From an uncultured Coriobacteriaceae bacterium (GTDB taxonomy: Bacteria > Actinomycetota > Coriobacteriia > Coriobacteriales > Atopobiaceae), in NCBI GenBank assembly GCA_900549525.1, contig UWSJ01000010.1:1-29160 (forward strand): a DNA stretch of 29,160 nt, written 5' to 3'. Position 1 is the stretch's first letter; each line of letters opens with the position of its first letter. This document shows, piece by piece, positions 14,357 to 21,633 of this stretch. Position numbers and translations under genes: made by a program. Below the pieces are notes generated by a model. It had not been told where the DNA came from. It saw only the letters and a list, made by a program, of their open reading frames with translations, and did no database searches.

Positions 14357-16443
14357 AGCTCCTGAAGCTCTTCAAGGGTCACGTGCTTGCGCTCGTGGCC
14401 ATCGTGTGCCTGCTCGTCGTGCAGTCGAACGCCGACCTGGCGCTCCCGAACTATATGAGCGAGATCGTCGATGTGGGCATCCAGCAGGGCGGCATCTCCT
14501 CGGCCGTGCCCGACGCCGTTCGCGCGGACACGCTCACCGCGCTCGAGGCGCTCATGGACGATGACGACGCCGCAGCTGTGGAGGCCGCCTATGCCCCAGC
14601 CGACGCCTCGGGCGTGCGTGCCTACCAGGGCAGCAGCGCCGACGCCAAGGAGGGCTCCACGCTCGAGCGCGCCCTCGCGACCGCCGAAGTACAGGCTCTC
14701 GCCGCCGCCAGCGGCACCGACGTCTCCACGCTCTCCGACACCATGACCGAGCAGATGGCCGTGCAGTTCGTGCGGGCCGAGTACCAAGCGCAGGGCCGCG
14801 ACCTCGACGCCGTCCAGAGCGACTACCTCGCGAGCATGGCGGCGACGATGTTCGGCCTTTGCCTCGTGTCGCTCGTGGCCACGGTCGCGACGGGTGCCAT
14901 CGCCTCGCACACGGCGGCGATCATCGCACGCGACCTGCGCCGCAACACCTTCCGCAAGGTGATGAGCCTCTCGGCGGCGGAGGTGGGCGACTTCTCCCAG
15001 GCCTCGCTCATCACGCGCTGCACCAACGACGTCCAGCAGGTCCAGATGGCCGCGACGATGTTCATGCGCATGGTGCTGCTCGCCCCGATCATGGGCGTCG
15101 TGGCCGTCATGCGCGTCATCCAGACGTCGACCGGCCTTGAGTGGACCATCGGCGTGGCCGTCATCGCGGTGTGCGCGGTGGTGGGCGTGCTCATGGGCCT
15201 CACCATGCCCAAGTTCAAGCGCATGCAGCAGCTCGTCGACCGCGTGAACCTCGTGGCCCGCGAGATGCTCGACGGCCTCATGCCCATCCGCGCCTTTGGC
15301 CGCCAGGAGCACGAGCTCGAACGCTTTGACGAGGCAAGCCGCGAGCTCATGCGGACGCAGCTCTTCACCAACCGCGCCATGAACTTCATGATGCCGCTCA
15401 TGATGCTCGTGATGAACTGCGTGACCGTGCTCATCGTGTGGTTTGGCGCCAAGGGCGTCGACGTCGGCGTCATGCAGGTCGGCGACATGATGGCGTTCAT
15501 GAGCTATACCATGCAGATCGTCATGGCGTTCATGATTCTCACGATGGTGTCCGTGATGCTGCCGCGCGCCGAGGTAGCCGCCGAGCGCATCGACGAGGTG
15601 CTCGCCAGCACGCCGAGCATCGCCGACCCCGCCGCGCCGCAGCTTCCCGCCGCCGACGCGCCTCGTGCCGAGCTTTCCTTCCACGACGTGTCCTTCCGCT
15701 ACCCGGATGCCGAGGAGGACGTGGTCACGGACGTGTCGTTCACCGTGCGGGCAGGTCAGACGGTTGGCATCATCGGCTCGACGGGCTCGGGCAAGAGCTC
15801 GCTCGTGCAGCTCGTGCCGCGCCTCTACGACGTCACGTCGGGCTCGGTGACGCTCGACGGCGTCGACGTGCGCAACTGGTCGCTCGCGGACCTGCGCAGG
15901 CGCGTGGGCTACGTGCCCCAACAGGGACGGCTCTTCTCGGGCACGGTGGAGAGCAACCTCAAGTTCGCCGGCGACTCCGTGAGCGACGACGACATGCGCT
16001 GGGCCGCGGGCGTGGCGCAGGCGGCCGAGTTCATCCCCGAGCTCGACGGCGGCTACGAGGCGAGCGTTTCCCAGGGCGGCTCCAACGTGTCGGGCGGCCA
16101 GCGCCAGCGGCTCTCCATTGCCCGCGCGCTTGCCAAGCGCCCCGAGGTCATGGTGTTTGACGACTCGTTCTCGGCGCTGGACTACAAGACGGACGCGGCC
16201 CTGCGCGAGGCCATAGCGCACGAGCTCGCAGACACCGCCGTCGTGGTGGTGGCGCAGCGCGTGGCGACGATCATGCGCGCCCACCAGATCGTCGTGCTCG
16301 ACGACGGCCACGTGGTGGGACAGGGCACGCACGAGGAGCTGCTGCGCGCCTGCCCGGAGTATCTCGAAATTGCCGAAAGCCAGCTGAGCCCCGAGGAGCT
16401 GGGCATCTCGGACGAGCAGGCTGCCAAGGGAGGCGAGCGCTGA
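14353..16443 (+). CDS. Heterodimeric ABC exporter half-transporter with degenerate ATP site
   Basis: A 696-residue membrane protein: N-terminal six-helix exporter domain and C-terminal nucleotide-binding domain. Between TM1 (about 8-30) and TM2 (about 160-182) lies an insertion of roughly 120 mostly acidic, alanine-rich residues, probably extracytoplasmic, which accounts for the extra length over the usual ~580. The Walker A is GSTGSGKSS (475-483) and the signature a normal VSGGQRQR (579-586). Walker B ends VFDDS (Asp604 where the catalytic glutamate normally sits) and the H-loop histidine is Gln635. These changes mark the non-catalytic half of a heterodimeric exporter. GTG start overlaps marR; its TGA overlaps the next ATG. 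Probably drug, peptide or lipid export. Confidence 0.92.
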   Translation: MKLLKLFKGHVLALVAIVCLLVVQSNADLALPNYMSEIVDVGIQQGGISSAVPDAVRADTLTALEALMDDDDAAAVEAAYAPADASGVRAYQGSSADAKEGSTLERALATAEVQALAAASGTDVSTLSDTMTEQMAVQFVRAEYQAQGRDLDAVQSDYLASMAATMFGLCLVSLVATVATGAIASHTAAIIARDLRRNTFRKVMSLSAAEVGDFSQASLITRCTNDVQQVQMAATMFMRMVLLAPIMGVVAVMRVIQTSTGLEWTIGVAVIAVCAVVGVLMGLTMPKFKRMQQLVDRVNLVAREMLDGLMPIRAFGRQEHELERFDEASRELMRTQLFTNRAMNFMMPLMMLVMNCVTVLIVWFGAKGVDVGVMQVGDMMAFMSYTMQIVMAFMILTMVSVMLPRAEVAAERIDEVLASTPSIADPAAPQLPAADAPRAELSFHDVSFRYPDAEEDVVTDVSFTVRAGQTVGIIGSTGSGKSSLVQLVPRLYDVTSGSVTLDGVDVRNWSLADLRRRVGYVPQQGRLFSGTVESNLKFAGDSVSDDDMRWAAGVAQAAEFIPELDGGYEASVSQGGSNVSGGQRQRLSIARALAKRPEVMVFDDSFSALDYKTDAALREAIAHELADTAVVVVAQRVATIMRAHQIVVLDDGHVVGQGTHEELLRACPEYLEIAESQLSPEELGISDEQAAKGGER

Positions 16444-18287
16444 TGGCGCAGGATTCCAGCAGGCGCCCGGCCGTCTCGCGCGGCCCCATGGGCCCCGTGG
16501 GCGGCGCGGTCGAGAAGCCCCGTGACCTCACCGGCACGCTGAGGAGGCTCGCGAGCTACATCGGCGAGCACAAGTTCGCCGTGCTCGTCGCCATCGTCTT
16601 CGCGGTGGGCTCGGTGGTGTTCAACGTGGTTGGCCCCAAGGTGCTCGGGCAGGTGACCACGAAGCTCTACGAGGGGCTCGTGGCCAAGGTGCAGGGCACG
16701 GGGGAGGTCGACTTCGCCTGGATCGCCCGCACGCTCACGGTACTCCTCGCCGTCTACGTGGCAAGCTCGGCGTGCAGCCTCGTGCAGGGCTGGCTCATGA
16801 CGGGCGTCACCCAGAAGGTGGTCTACCGCATGCGCCGCGAGATCTCCGAGAAGATCGTGCGCGTGCCCATGAGCTACTTCTCCGGGCACAGCAAGGGCGA
16901 CGTGCTCTCCCGCCTCACCAACGACGTGGACACGCTCGGCCAGTCGCTCAACCAGTCCGTGACGCAGCTGGTCACGAGCGTCACGCAGATCGTGGGCATC
17001 ACGGCGATGATGCTTTCCATATCGCTGCCGCTCACGGGCGTGACGCTGCTGACGCTGCCGCTCTCGGTGGTCATCGTGGGCGTGATGGTGCACTTCTCGC
17101 AGCGCTACTTCACCGAGCAGCAGGAGGCGCTGGGAACGGTCAACGGCATCGTCGAGGAGGACTTTGCGGGCCAGACCGTGATCCAGGTCTTCGACCGCGC
17201 GGACGCCTCCGTTGAGGCCTTCGAGCGCGAGAACGACCGCCTCTTCACGAGCGGCTGGCGCTCGCAGTTCCTCTCCGGCCTCATCATGCCGCTCATGACG
17301 CTCGTGGGCAACATGGGCTACGTGGGCGTCGTGGTGGTGGGCGCGTGCCTCGCGCTTTCCGGCGCGGCCACGCCCGGCGACATCCAGAGCTTCATCCAGT
17401 ACGTGCGCAACTTCACCCAGCCCATCCAGCAGCTTGCCAACGTGAGCAACACCATGCAGTCCATGGCGGCCGCCACCGAGCGCGTTTTCGACTTCCTGGC
17501 GGCTCCCGAGGAGAGCGAGCCGGAGCATCCGGCCCTGCCCGCCGCGCGCGTGGGCCTCGTGGAGTTTGACCATGTGCGCTTTGGCTATGACCCCGAGCGG
17601 CCCGTCATCCACGACCTCTCCTTCACGGCGAGGCCCGGGCAGACCGTGGCCATCGTGGGGCCCACGGGTGCTGGCAAGACCACGCTCATCAAGCTGCTCC
17701 AGCGCTTCTACGACGTGGACGGCGGGTCGCTGCGCGTCGACGGCGTGGACGTGCGCGACTGGGACCTTGCGGCGCTTCGCGAGGAGTTTGGCATGGTGCT
17801 GCAGGACACGTGGCTCTTCCACGGCACCATTCGCGAGAACATCCGCTACGGCAGGCCTGACGCCACCGACGAGGAGGTAGAGGCCGCCGCGAAGGCCGCG
17901 CGCTGCGACCACTTCGTGCGCACGCTTGCCGGGGGTTACGACTTCGTCATCAACGAGGACGGCACCAACCTCTCCCAGGGACAGCGGCAGCTCGTGACCA
18001 TTGCCCGCGCGGTCATCGCGAACCGTCCGGCGCTCATCCTCGACGAGGCGACCAGCAACGTTGACACGCGCACCGAGGAGCTTATCCAGCACGCGATGGA
18101 CGAGCTCATGGTGGGGCGCACGAGCTTCGTGATCGCCCACCGGCTTTCGACCATCAAGGGCGCCGACGTGATTCTGGTGCTCAAGGACGGCGACATCGTG
18201 GAGCAGGGCACCCACGAGCAGCTGCTCGCCAAGGACGGCTTCTACGCCGAGCTCTACAACTCCCAGTTCAGCGAGGAGGCGGCGTAG
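16443..18287 (+). CDS. Heterodimeric ABC exporter half-transporter with catalytic ATP site
   Basis: A 614-residue partner of the preceding protein: about six transmembrane helices between residues 35 and 320, then a nucleotide-binding domain. Walker A is GPTGAGKTT (406-414), Walker B LILDEATS with catalytic Glu535, and the H-loop is His566 (VIAHRLST), all intact. The signature reads LSQGQ (510-514) instead of LSGGQ. In a heterodimer, its intact Walker motifs pair with the partner's normal signature (active site), while its altered signature pairs with the partner's altered Walker B and H-loop. The start codon overlaps the upstream stop (TGATG). The last codons lie in a 36-bp duplication that continues past the stop. 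Confidence 0.92.
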   Translation: MAQDSSRRPAVSRGPMGPVGGAVEKPRDLTGTLRRLASYIGEHKFAVLVAIVFAVGSVVFNVVGPKVLGQVTTKLYEGLVAKVQGTGEVDFAWIARTLTVLLAVYVASSACSLVQGWLMTGVTQKVVYRMRREISEKIVRVPMSYFSGHSKGDVLSRLTNDVDTLGQSLNQSVTQLVTSVTQIVGITAMMLSISLPLTGVTLLTLPLSVVIVGVMVHFSQRYFTEQQEALGTVNGIVEEDFAGQTVIQVFDRADASVEAFERENDRLFTSGWRSQFLSGLIMPLMTLVGNMGYVGVVVVGACLALSGAATPGDIQSFIQYVRNFTQPIQQLANVSNTMQSMAAATERVFDFLAAPEESEPEHPALPAARVGLVEFDHVRFGYDPERPVIHDLSFTARPGQTVAIVGPTGAGKTTLIKLLQRFYDVDGGSLRVDGVDVRDWDLAALREEFGMVLQDTWLFHGTIRENIRYGRPDATDEEVEAAAKAARCDHFVRTLAGGYDFVINEDGTNLSQGQRQLVTIARAVIANRPALILDEATSNVDTRTEELIQHAMDELMVGRTSFVIAHRLSTIKGADVILVLKDGDIVEQGTHEQLLAKDGFYAELYNSQFSEEAA

Positions 18288-18350
18288 GGGCTGGGCAGCT
18301 CGCCTGCGGAAGACGCGGCGTAGGGGCAGGGGAGTTCGCCTGCGGAGGAG
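18279..18350. repeat. 36-bp tandem duplication spanning the exporter stop codon
   Basis: 18279-18314 is repeated with a few substitutions at 18315-18350; both begin GCGGCGTAGGGGC. The first copy supplies the last codons and the TAG of the second ABC gene, and the second copy repeats that stop in frame 36 bases on. It looks like a local slippage or recombination duplication. Confidence 0.75.
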
Positions 18351-18377
18351 GGGCTTGTGATTCGCACGGCCCCTCCT
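18346..18377 (+). terminator. Stem-loop after the exporter operon
   Basis: A perfect 9-bp stem, AGGAGGGGC (18346-18354) and GCCCCTCCT (18369-18377), with a 14-base loop about 60 bp after the exporter stop. It lacks a T-run, so it is only a possible terminator or 3'-end stabiliser. Confidence 0.4.
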
Positions 18378-18451
18378 GCCCGTGTCTCGCGCTGTTCTAT
18401 CCGCTCCTCGTGTGCCCCGTGTCCGCGAACTGCCGGCAATGCCGATCCCCC

Positions 18452-18610
18452 TCAGTCCTCCTTGGCCCATTTGAATCTCACGCCAAGAACCTCCATGAGA
18501 TCGAGATATGCCTCGAGCTCGCCGATTCCACCCTTGGCCTCAATGTCGAGGTGGCGCTGCATCTCCTCGGGAGTCACGTGCTGCTCGGTCACTTCGGCCT
18601 CATTCTCCAT
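18452..18610 (-). CDS. Small acidic protein of unknown function
   Basis: A 52-residue frame beginning MENEAEVTEQHVTPEEMQRHL and ending FKWAKED. I do not recognise the family. It is acidic, without cysteines or membrane segments, and the second half (IEAKGGIGELEAYLDLMEVLG) looks helical. ATG 18610 is chosen because AAAGGGG lies 6 bases upstream; the frame extends to 18679 but with basic, less protein-like residues. The gene lies at the left edge of the ATPase island in the opposite orientation, with no partner gene touching it. It could be a genuine small regulatory protein or antitoxin-like protein, or a remnant. Confidence 0.5.
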   Translation of the reverse strand: MENEAEVTEQHVTPEEMQRHLDIEAKGGIGELEAYLDLMEVLGVRFKWAKED

Positions 18611-18729
18611 TACTGCCCCTTTCGCGGTAGTTGTGCGGGTAAACGCCCGATTTTTCAGATGACCCTCCCGCATTTTCAATTCGGCCTTACGGGCGCCTGT
18701 GCCCTGTCTCTGCCATATGCAAGAGCCGC

Positions 18730-18888
18730 TTATCCCAGCCGCACGGGGCCCGAGGGAACGCGGAAGAGCAGTCGGGCCACCAGCAGGTCTCGCGGCTCTA
18801 CTTCGAACCGCGCCGCAATCTCGTGCGGGTTGTCGTCGATGAGGCTGGGCTTGTCCGCCTCGCGCGCAGCTCCCACGTTTTCCTGCAC
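18730..18888 (-). pseudogene. Gene fragment at the left edge of the ATPase island
   Basis: A minus-strand frame of about 52 codons ends at TAA 18732-18730. It reads as protein-like sequence (EADKPSLIDDNPHEIAARFEV, then PRDLLVARLLF), with many charged residues and a helix-like pattern. There is no ATG and no ribosome binding site; the only candidates are GTG codons, and the upstream side runs at once into the AT-rich 23-bp repeats. The most likely reading is the C-terminal remnant of a gene whose 5' part was lost when the island formed. The family is not recognised; the Asn-Pro-x-x-Ile-Ala-x-x-Phe-x-Val pattern vaguely recalls LysM or helix-turn-helix segments. Confidence 0.35.
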
Positions 18889-18907
18889 GTGTTGCCGTCT
18901 ACTTACA

Positions 18908-19022
18908 GATTATGGTGTTCGCCATATTCCGATTGTGACATATGCTACATATTGATTATGGTGTTACATACTTACCGATTATGGTATTTTGAAAGTATCA
19001 AATTAGGGATTCGCCATCTAGA
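18908..19022. repeat. 23-bp tandem direct repeats upstream of the ATPase gene
   Basis: Four units with an exact 23-bp period start at 18908, 18931, 18954 and 18977. Three begin GATTATGGTGTT or GATTATGGTATT, and the second is diverged (GATTGTGACATA). A fifth, degenerate unit at 19000-19022 keeps the phase and shares TTCGCCAT with the first. The block is strikingly AT-rich against its surroundings and ends at the ribosome binding site of the ATPase gene. The layout is iteron-like. There are no unique spacers, so it is not a CRISPR array. Confidence 0.85.
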
Positions 19023-19030
19023 CGGAGGTG
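18972..19030 (+). promoter_or_regulatory. Candidate ATPase promoter inside the repeats, and ribosome binding site
   Basis: TTACCG (18972-18977), an 18-bp spacer and TATCAA (18996-19001) could form a weak promoter lying across the third to fifth repeat units, so anything binding the repeats would control transcription. GGAGGTGG at 19023-19030 is a strong ribosome binding site 7 bases before ATG 19038. Confidence 0.4.
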
Positions 19031-19037
19031 GCCTCGT

Positions 19038-20198
19038 ATGATTCGCCGCGAACTTGAGGGCCTGCTAAAGCGTATGGCGGGATGGTTCCCGATCGTATCG
19101 GTGACGGGCCCGCGGCAGAGCGGAAAGTCCACGCTCGTTCGGGCTGCTTTTCCGGACTATGCCTACGTCAATCTCGAGGATCCGCAGCAGGGGGCTCATG
19201 CACGGGAGGATCCGGTGGGATTCGTGAGGAACGCGCCCACGCCCCTCATTATCGACGAGGCGCAACAAGCCCCCGAGCTCTTCTCGATGGTCCAAGTTGT
19301 CTCGGATGAGCGCGGTGGCTCGGGGCACTTCATTCTGTCTGGTTCCCAGAACTTCTTACTGCTCAAGAGCATCTCTCAGTCCCTGGCGGGGCGGGTGGGG
19401 ATGCTCAGGCTCCTTCCACTCTCATATGCCGAGCTGAGTGCGGAGGGAATCGCCCCGCCGATTGAGGGCTACATGGTGCGCGGGGGTTACCCGCGGCTTT
19501 ATGACGTCGATGTGCCCGCGGACGTCTATTACTCGGGCTACGTGGACACCTACCTCGAGCGAGACGTCGCCGGCTATCTTGATGTCCGCAACCTGTCCTC
19601 TTTCAGGACGTTCCTCTCCCTCTGTGCGCAAAACGCGGGCAACCTTCTGAACGTCACCAGACTGGCAAGTGATGCTGGGGTCTCCAGCGCGACGGCCAGG
19701 GCTTGGCTTTCCATGCTGGAGTCGAGCTATGTCGTGTTTCTTCTCAGGCCATACCATGCAAGCGTCCGGAAGCGCCTGACAAAGACGCCTAAGCTATATT
19801 TCTACGACTCGGGGCTGCTGTGCTACCTCCTGAGGATTGCCGACATGGGGAGGCTTCTGACAGCAGACGCCTTGGGCATGGTTTTTGAGAATCTCGTCGT
19901 CTCCGAGACCGCTAAGAGGCACCTCAACCACGGAAAGAACCCGGAGCTGTTCTTCTATAGGGACGATAGCAAGGTCGAGGTTGACCTGCTGGACTTTACG
20001 GACGTGGACAACCCGTGGGCGGTCGAGATTAAGGCGTCCGAGACCTATCACAGCAAGTACGCGCGGAGCGTCGCGAGGATAGGCGAGGAGATTGGCGTTC
20101 CGGAAGACAATCGAGCCGTGGTGCTGCGTGTGCGGGAGGCCTACCGGGCTGACGGCGTGAAGGTGATTCCGGCGCAGGATTGGCTTGTGCGGCAGTGA
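19038..20198 (+). CDS. AAA_14/DUF4143 ATPase
   Basis: A 386-residue protein of the widespread but poorly understood AAA_14-DUF4143 family. Walker A is GPRQSGKST (24-32), Walker B LIIDEAQQAP (Asp73/Glu74), and the sensor-like strand ILSGSQNFLL lies at about 99-108. The LPLSYAEL and GGYPRLYD segments lead to YLERDVAGYLDVRN and a winged-helix-like region (TRLASDAGVSSATARAWLSMLES). The C-terminus has Glu314-Val-Asp316 and Glu330-Ile-Lys332, the D-ExK arrangement of a PD-(D/E)XK nuclease-like fold. The protein is complete. Codon choice is less GC-biased than in neighbours (ATA, CTA and AGG occur), and the gene sits between gene fragments behind 23-bp repeats, suggesting horizontal acquisition. Biological role is unknown. 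Confidence 0.88.
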   Translation: MIRRELEGLLKRMAGWFPIVSVTGPRQSGKSTLVRAAFPDYAYVNLEDPQQGAHAREDPVGFVRNAPTPLIIDEAQQAPELFSMVQVVSDERGGSGHFILSGSQNFLLLKSISQSLAGRVGMLRLLPLSYAELSAEGIAPPIEGYMVRGGYPRLYDVDVPADVYYSGYVDTYLERDVAGYLDVRNLSSFRTFLSLCAQNAGNLLNVTRLASDAGVSSATARAWLSMLESSYVVFLLRPYHASVRKRLTKTPKLYFYDSGLLCYLLRIADMGRLLTADALGMVFENLVVSETAKRHLNHGKNPELFFYRDDSKVEVDLLDFTDVDNPWAVEIKASETYHSKYARSVARIGEEIGVPEDNRAVVLRVREAYRADGVKVIPAQDWLVRQ

Positions 20199-20222
20199 CA
20201 GATATCTGCGCGCGCTTGCCCC

Positions 20223-20480
20223 AGCCACAAGCCCGTCTACCTGCGCGGGCTTCTCGACCAGGGCTACTGGCCGGACGGCCTCATGACCGCGCCCGCCGAC
20301 GAGGCCCTCGTCTTTGACATTCAGACCGCTCGGGGCCTCGGTCGCAACCCGCTGCGCAAGCACCTCAAGGTGGAGCCCGAGCGCTGGTACTTCCACTGCG
20401 ACCGGCTGGGCATGCACGTCAGCCATCGCGGCGCGGGCGTCGTGTGGCACAGCGGGCGCGTCGTGCCTGATATAGAATGG
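20223..20480 (+). pseudogene. Remnant of a glycoside hydrolase family 2 gene
   Basis: Directly after the ATPase stop and in the same frame, bases 20226-20415 encode HKPVYLRGLLDQGYWPDGL, TAPADEALVFDIQTARGLG and RKHLKVEPERWYFHCDRLGM. This is recognisable as the start of the TIM barrel of GH2 beta-galactosidase/beta-glucuronidase-like enzymes, where family members read GVLDQGYWPDGL, SDEAL, RKHxKVEP and DRLGLLVW. The N-terminal sugar-binding and sandwich domains and all catalytic residues are missing, and after DRLGMHV similarity fades (HRGAGVVWHSGRVVPD). Only about 85 codons survive. The frame has no stop and runs into the pseudouridine synthase gene, whose promoter lies in the decayed tail. Confidence 0.75.
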
Positions 20481-20513
20481 CGTCCCGCTGTTTCAACCAT
20501 CGAACCTGGAGAG
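20473..20513 (+). promoter_or_regulatory. Pseudouridine synthase -10 box and ribosome binding site
   Basis: TAGAAT (20473-20478), within TATAGAATGG, is a good -10 hexamer about 39 bp before the GTG start; no clear -35 was found. GGAGAG at 20508-20513 is the likely ribosome binding site, slightly close to the start. This supports starting the gene at 20517 rather than in the upstream GH2 remnant. Confidence 0.5.
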
Positions 20514-20516
20514 CCC

Positions 20517-21551
20517 GTGCCGCAACGCATCGTCAACCTGCTCGTGGGGCCCGAGTCAGACGGCCTTCGCCTCGACGCCTTCCTCGCCGGCGGGCCCGAC
20601 ATGCCGTCGCGCTCGGCCTGCGCCAAGCTCGTGGAGGCGGGCGCGGTCACCATCAACGAGACTCCGGCAACCTCCAAGTCCGAGAAGGTGCTGCTCGGCG
20701 ACCGCGTGCGTGCCACGGTGGAAGACCCGGGCCCGGCGGCGGCAGACCCTACGCTCGCCCCAAACCCCTACATCCCGCTCGACATCCGCTACGAGGACGA
20801 GCGCCTCATCGTGCTCTCCAAGCAGGCGGGGCTCGTGTGCCACCCCAGCCCCGGTCACGTTGACGACACGCTCGCCAACGCGCTCGTGGCGCACTGCGGC
20901 CCAGAGCACCTGGGGCGGCTCCAGGGCGACGACCGCCCCGGCATCGTGCACCGCCTCGACATGGACACCTCGGGCCTCATGCTCGCCGCCAAGGACGACG
21001 AGACGCAGAAGGCCCTGCAGGACCTCATCCGTCTGCGTACGCTCGACCGTCGCTACGTCACGCTCGTATGGGGCTACGTGGCGGCCGACTCCGGCACCAT
21101 CGACACGGGCATCGCCCGCTCCACGCGCGATCGCATTCGCATGGCCGTCTCGGACGATCCCGGAGCGCGCGAGGCCATCACCACCTTCCGCGTGCTGGAG
21201 CGCTTTGAGGCGGCGCGGCGCGACGAGGGCTACACGCTGCTCGAATGCCACCTCTACACGGGCCGCACCCACCAGATTCGCGTGCACATGCGCCACATCA
21301 ACCACCAGTGCATCGGCGACCCCCTCTACGGCAGGGGAGACCTCGCCCAAAACCTCGGGCTCACGCGTCAGTTCCTCCACAGCTGGCACGTGCGCTTCGA
21401 CCACCCCGTCACTGGAGAGACCATAGAGCTTGCCGACACGCTCCCGGACGACCTCGCCCATGCGCTAGAATCCCTGAAAAACCGTTCGATGGGGCGCACG
21501 GCCGCAGGCGAGGACATCGTTCCCCAGCTGCTTGTGTCGCGTCCCTCCTGA
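20517..21551 (+). CDS. rluD: RluA-family 23S rRNA pseudouridine synthase (RluD-like)
   Basis: A 344-residue enzyme that isomerises uridine to pseudouridine in rRNA. An S4-like RNA-binding domain (LRLDAFLAGGPDMPSRSACAKLVEAGAVTIN) precedes the catalytic domain, which contains GIVHRLDMDTSGLMLAAKDD with the catalytic aspartate of the HRLDxxTSG motif, RRYVTLVWG, and the terminal YTGRTHQIRVHMRHINHQCIGDPLYG. GTG 20517 is chosen because conserved family sequence begins there, a ribosome binding site and -10 box sit just upstream, and everything farther upstream in frame is GH2 remnant. Family call is secure; assignment to RluD rather than another RluA member rests on the S4 domain and overall form. 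Confidence 0.9.
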   Translation: MPQRIVNLLVGPESDGLRLDAFLAGGPDMPSRSACAKLVEAGAVTINETPATSKSEKVLLGDRVRATVEDPGPAAADPTLAPNPYIPLDIRYEDERLIVLSKQAGLVCHPSPGHVDDTLANALVAHCGPEHLGRLQGDDRPGIVHRLDMDTSGLMLAAKDDETQKALQDLIRLRTLDRRYVTLVWGYVAADSGTIDTGIARSTRDRIRMAVSDDPGAREAITTFRVLERFEAARRDEGYTLLECHLYTGRTHQIRVHMRHINHQCIGDPLYGRGDLAQNLGLTRQFLHSWHVRFDHPVTGETIELADTLPDDLAHALESLKNRSMGRTAAGEDIVPQLLVSRPS

Positions 21552-21555
21552 CGCC

Positions 21556-21607
21556 AAGACGCACCCGGCGCGCCGCCCGATAGGGCGTCCCCGCGCCGCA
21601 GCGTCTT
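21556..21607 (+). terminator. Three-tier nested hairpin between rluD and glycosyltransferase genes
   Basis: AAGACGC (21556-21562) pairs with GCGTCTT (21601-21607), enclosing GGCGCG (21567-21572) with CGCGCC (21592-21597), and a GCCC-GATA-GGGC cap (21575-21586). No long T-run follows. It may end rluD transcription or structure the leader of the next gene. Confidence 0.45.
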
Positions 21608-21633
21608 GCTGACAACCAGAAGGACCCGCTTCC

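Noticed and set aside
14056..16332. Very long open frame antisense to the first ABC exporter gene (about 758 codons), with similar ones antisense to the second ABC gene and leuS
   Set aside because: They are dominated by His, Arg, Ala, Gly and Val with no domain and mirror the codon periodicity of the real genes, as expected in GC-rich DNA where antisense stops are rare.
18908..19022. CRISPR array
   Set aside because: The 23-bp units are contiguous with no unique spacers, and no cas genes are present.
18823..19041. Plus-strand open frame across the 23-bp repeats
   Set aside because: Its residues simply decode the repeats (repeated YRLW segments), with no ribosome binding site, and it overlaps the ATPase promoter and start.
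20283..20516. Genuine N-terminal domain of the pseudouridine synthase
   Set aside because: The segment resembles the start of a GH2 barrel, no RluA-family protein carries such a domain, and a -10 box and ribosome binding site precede the GTG at 20517.
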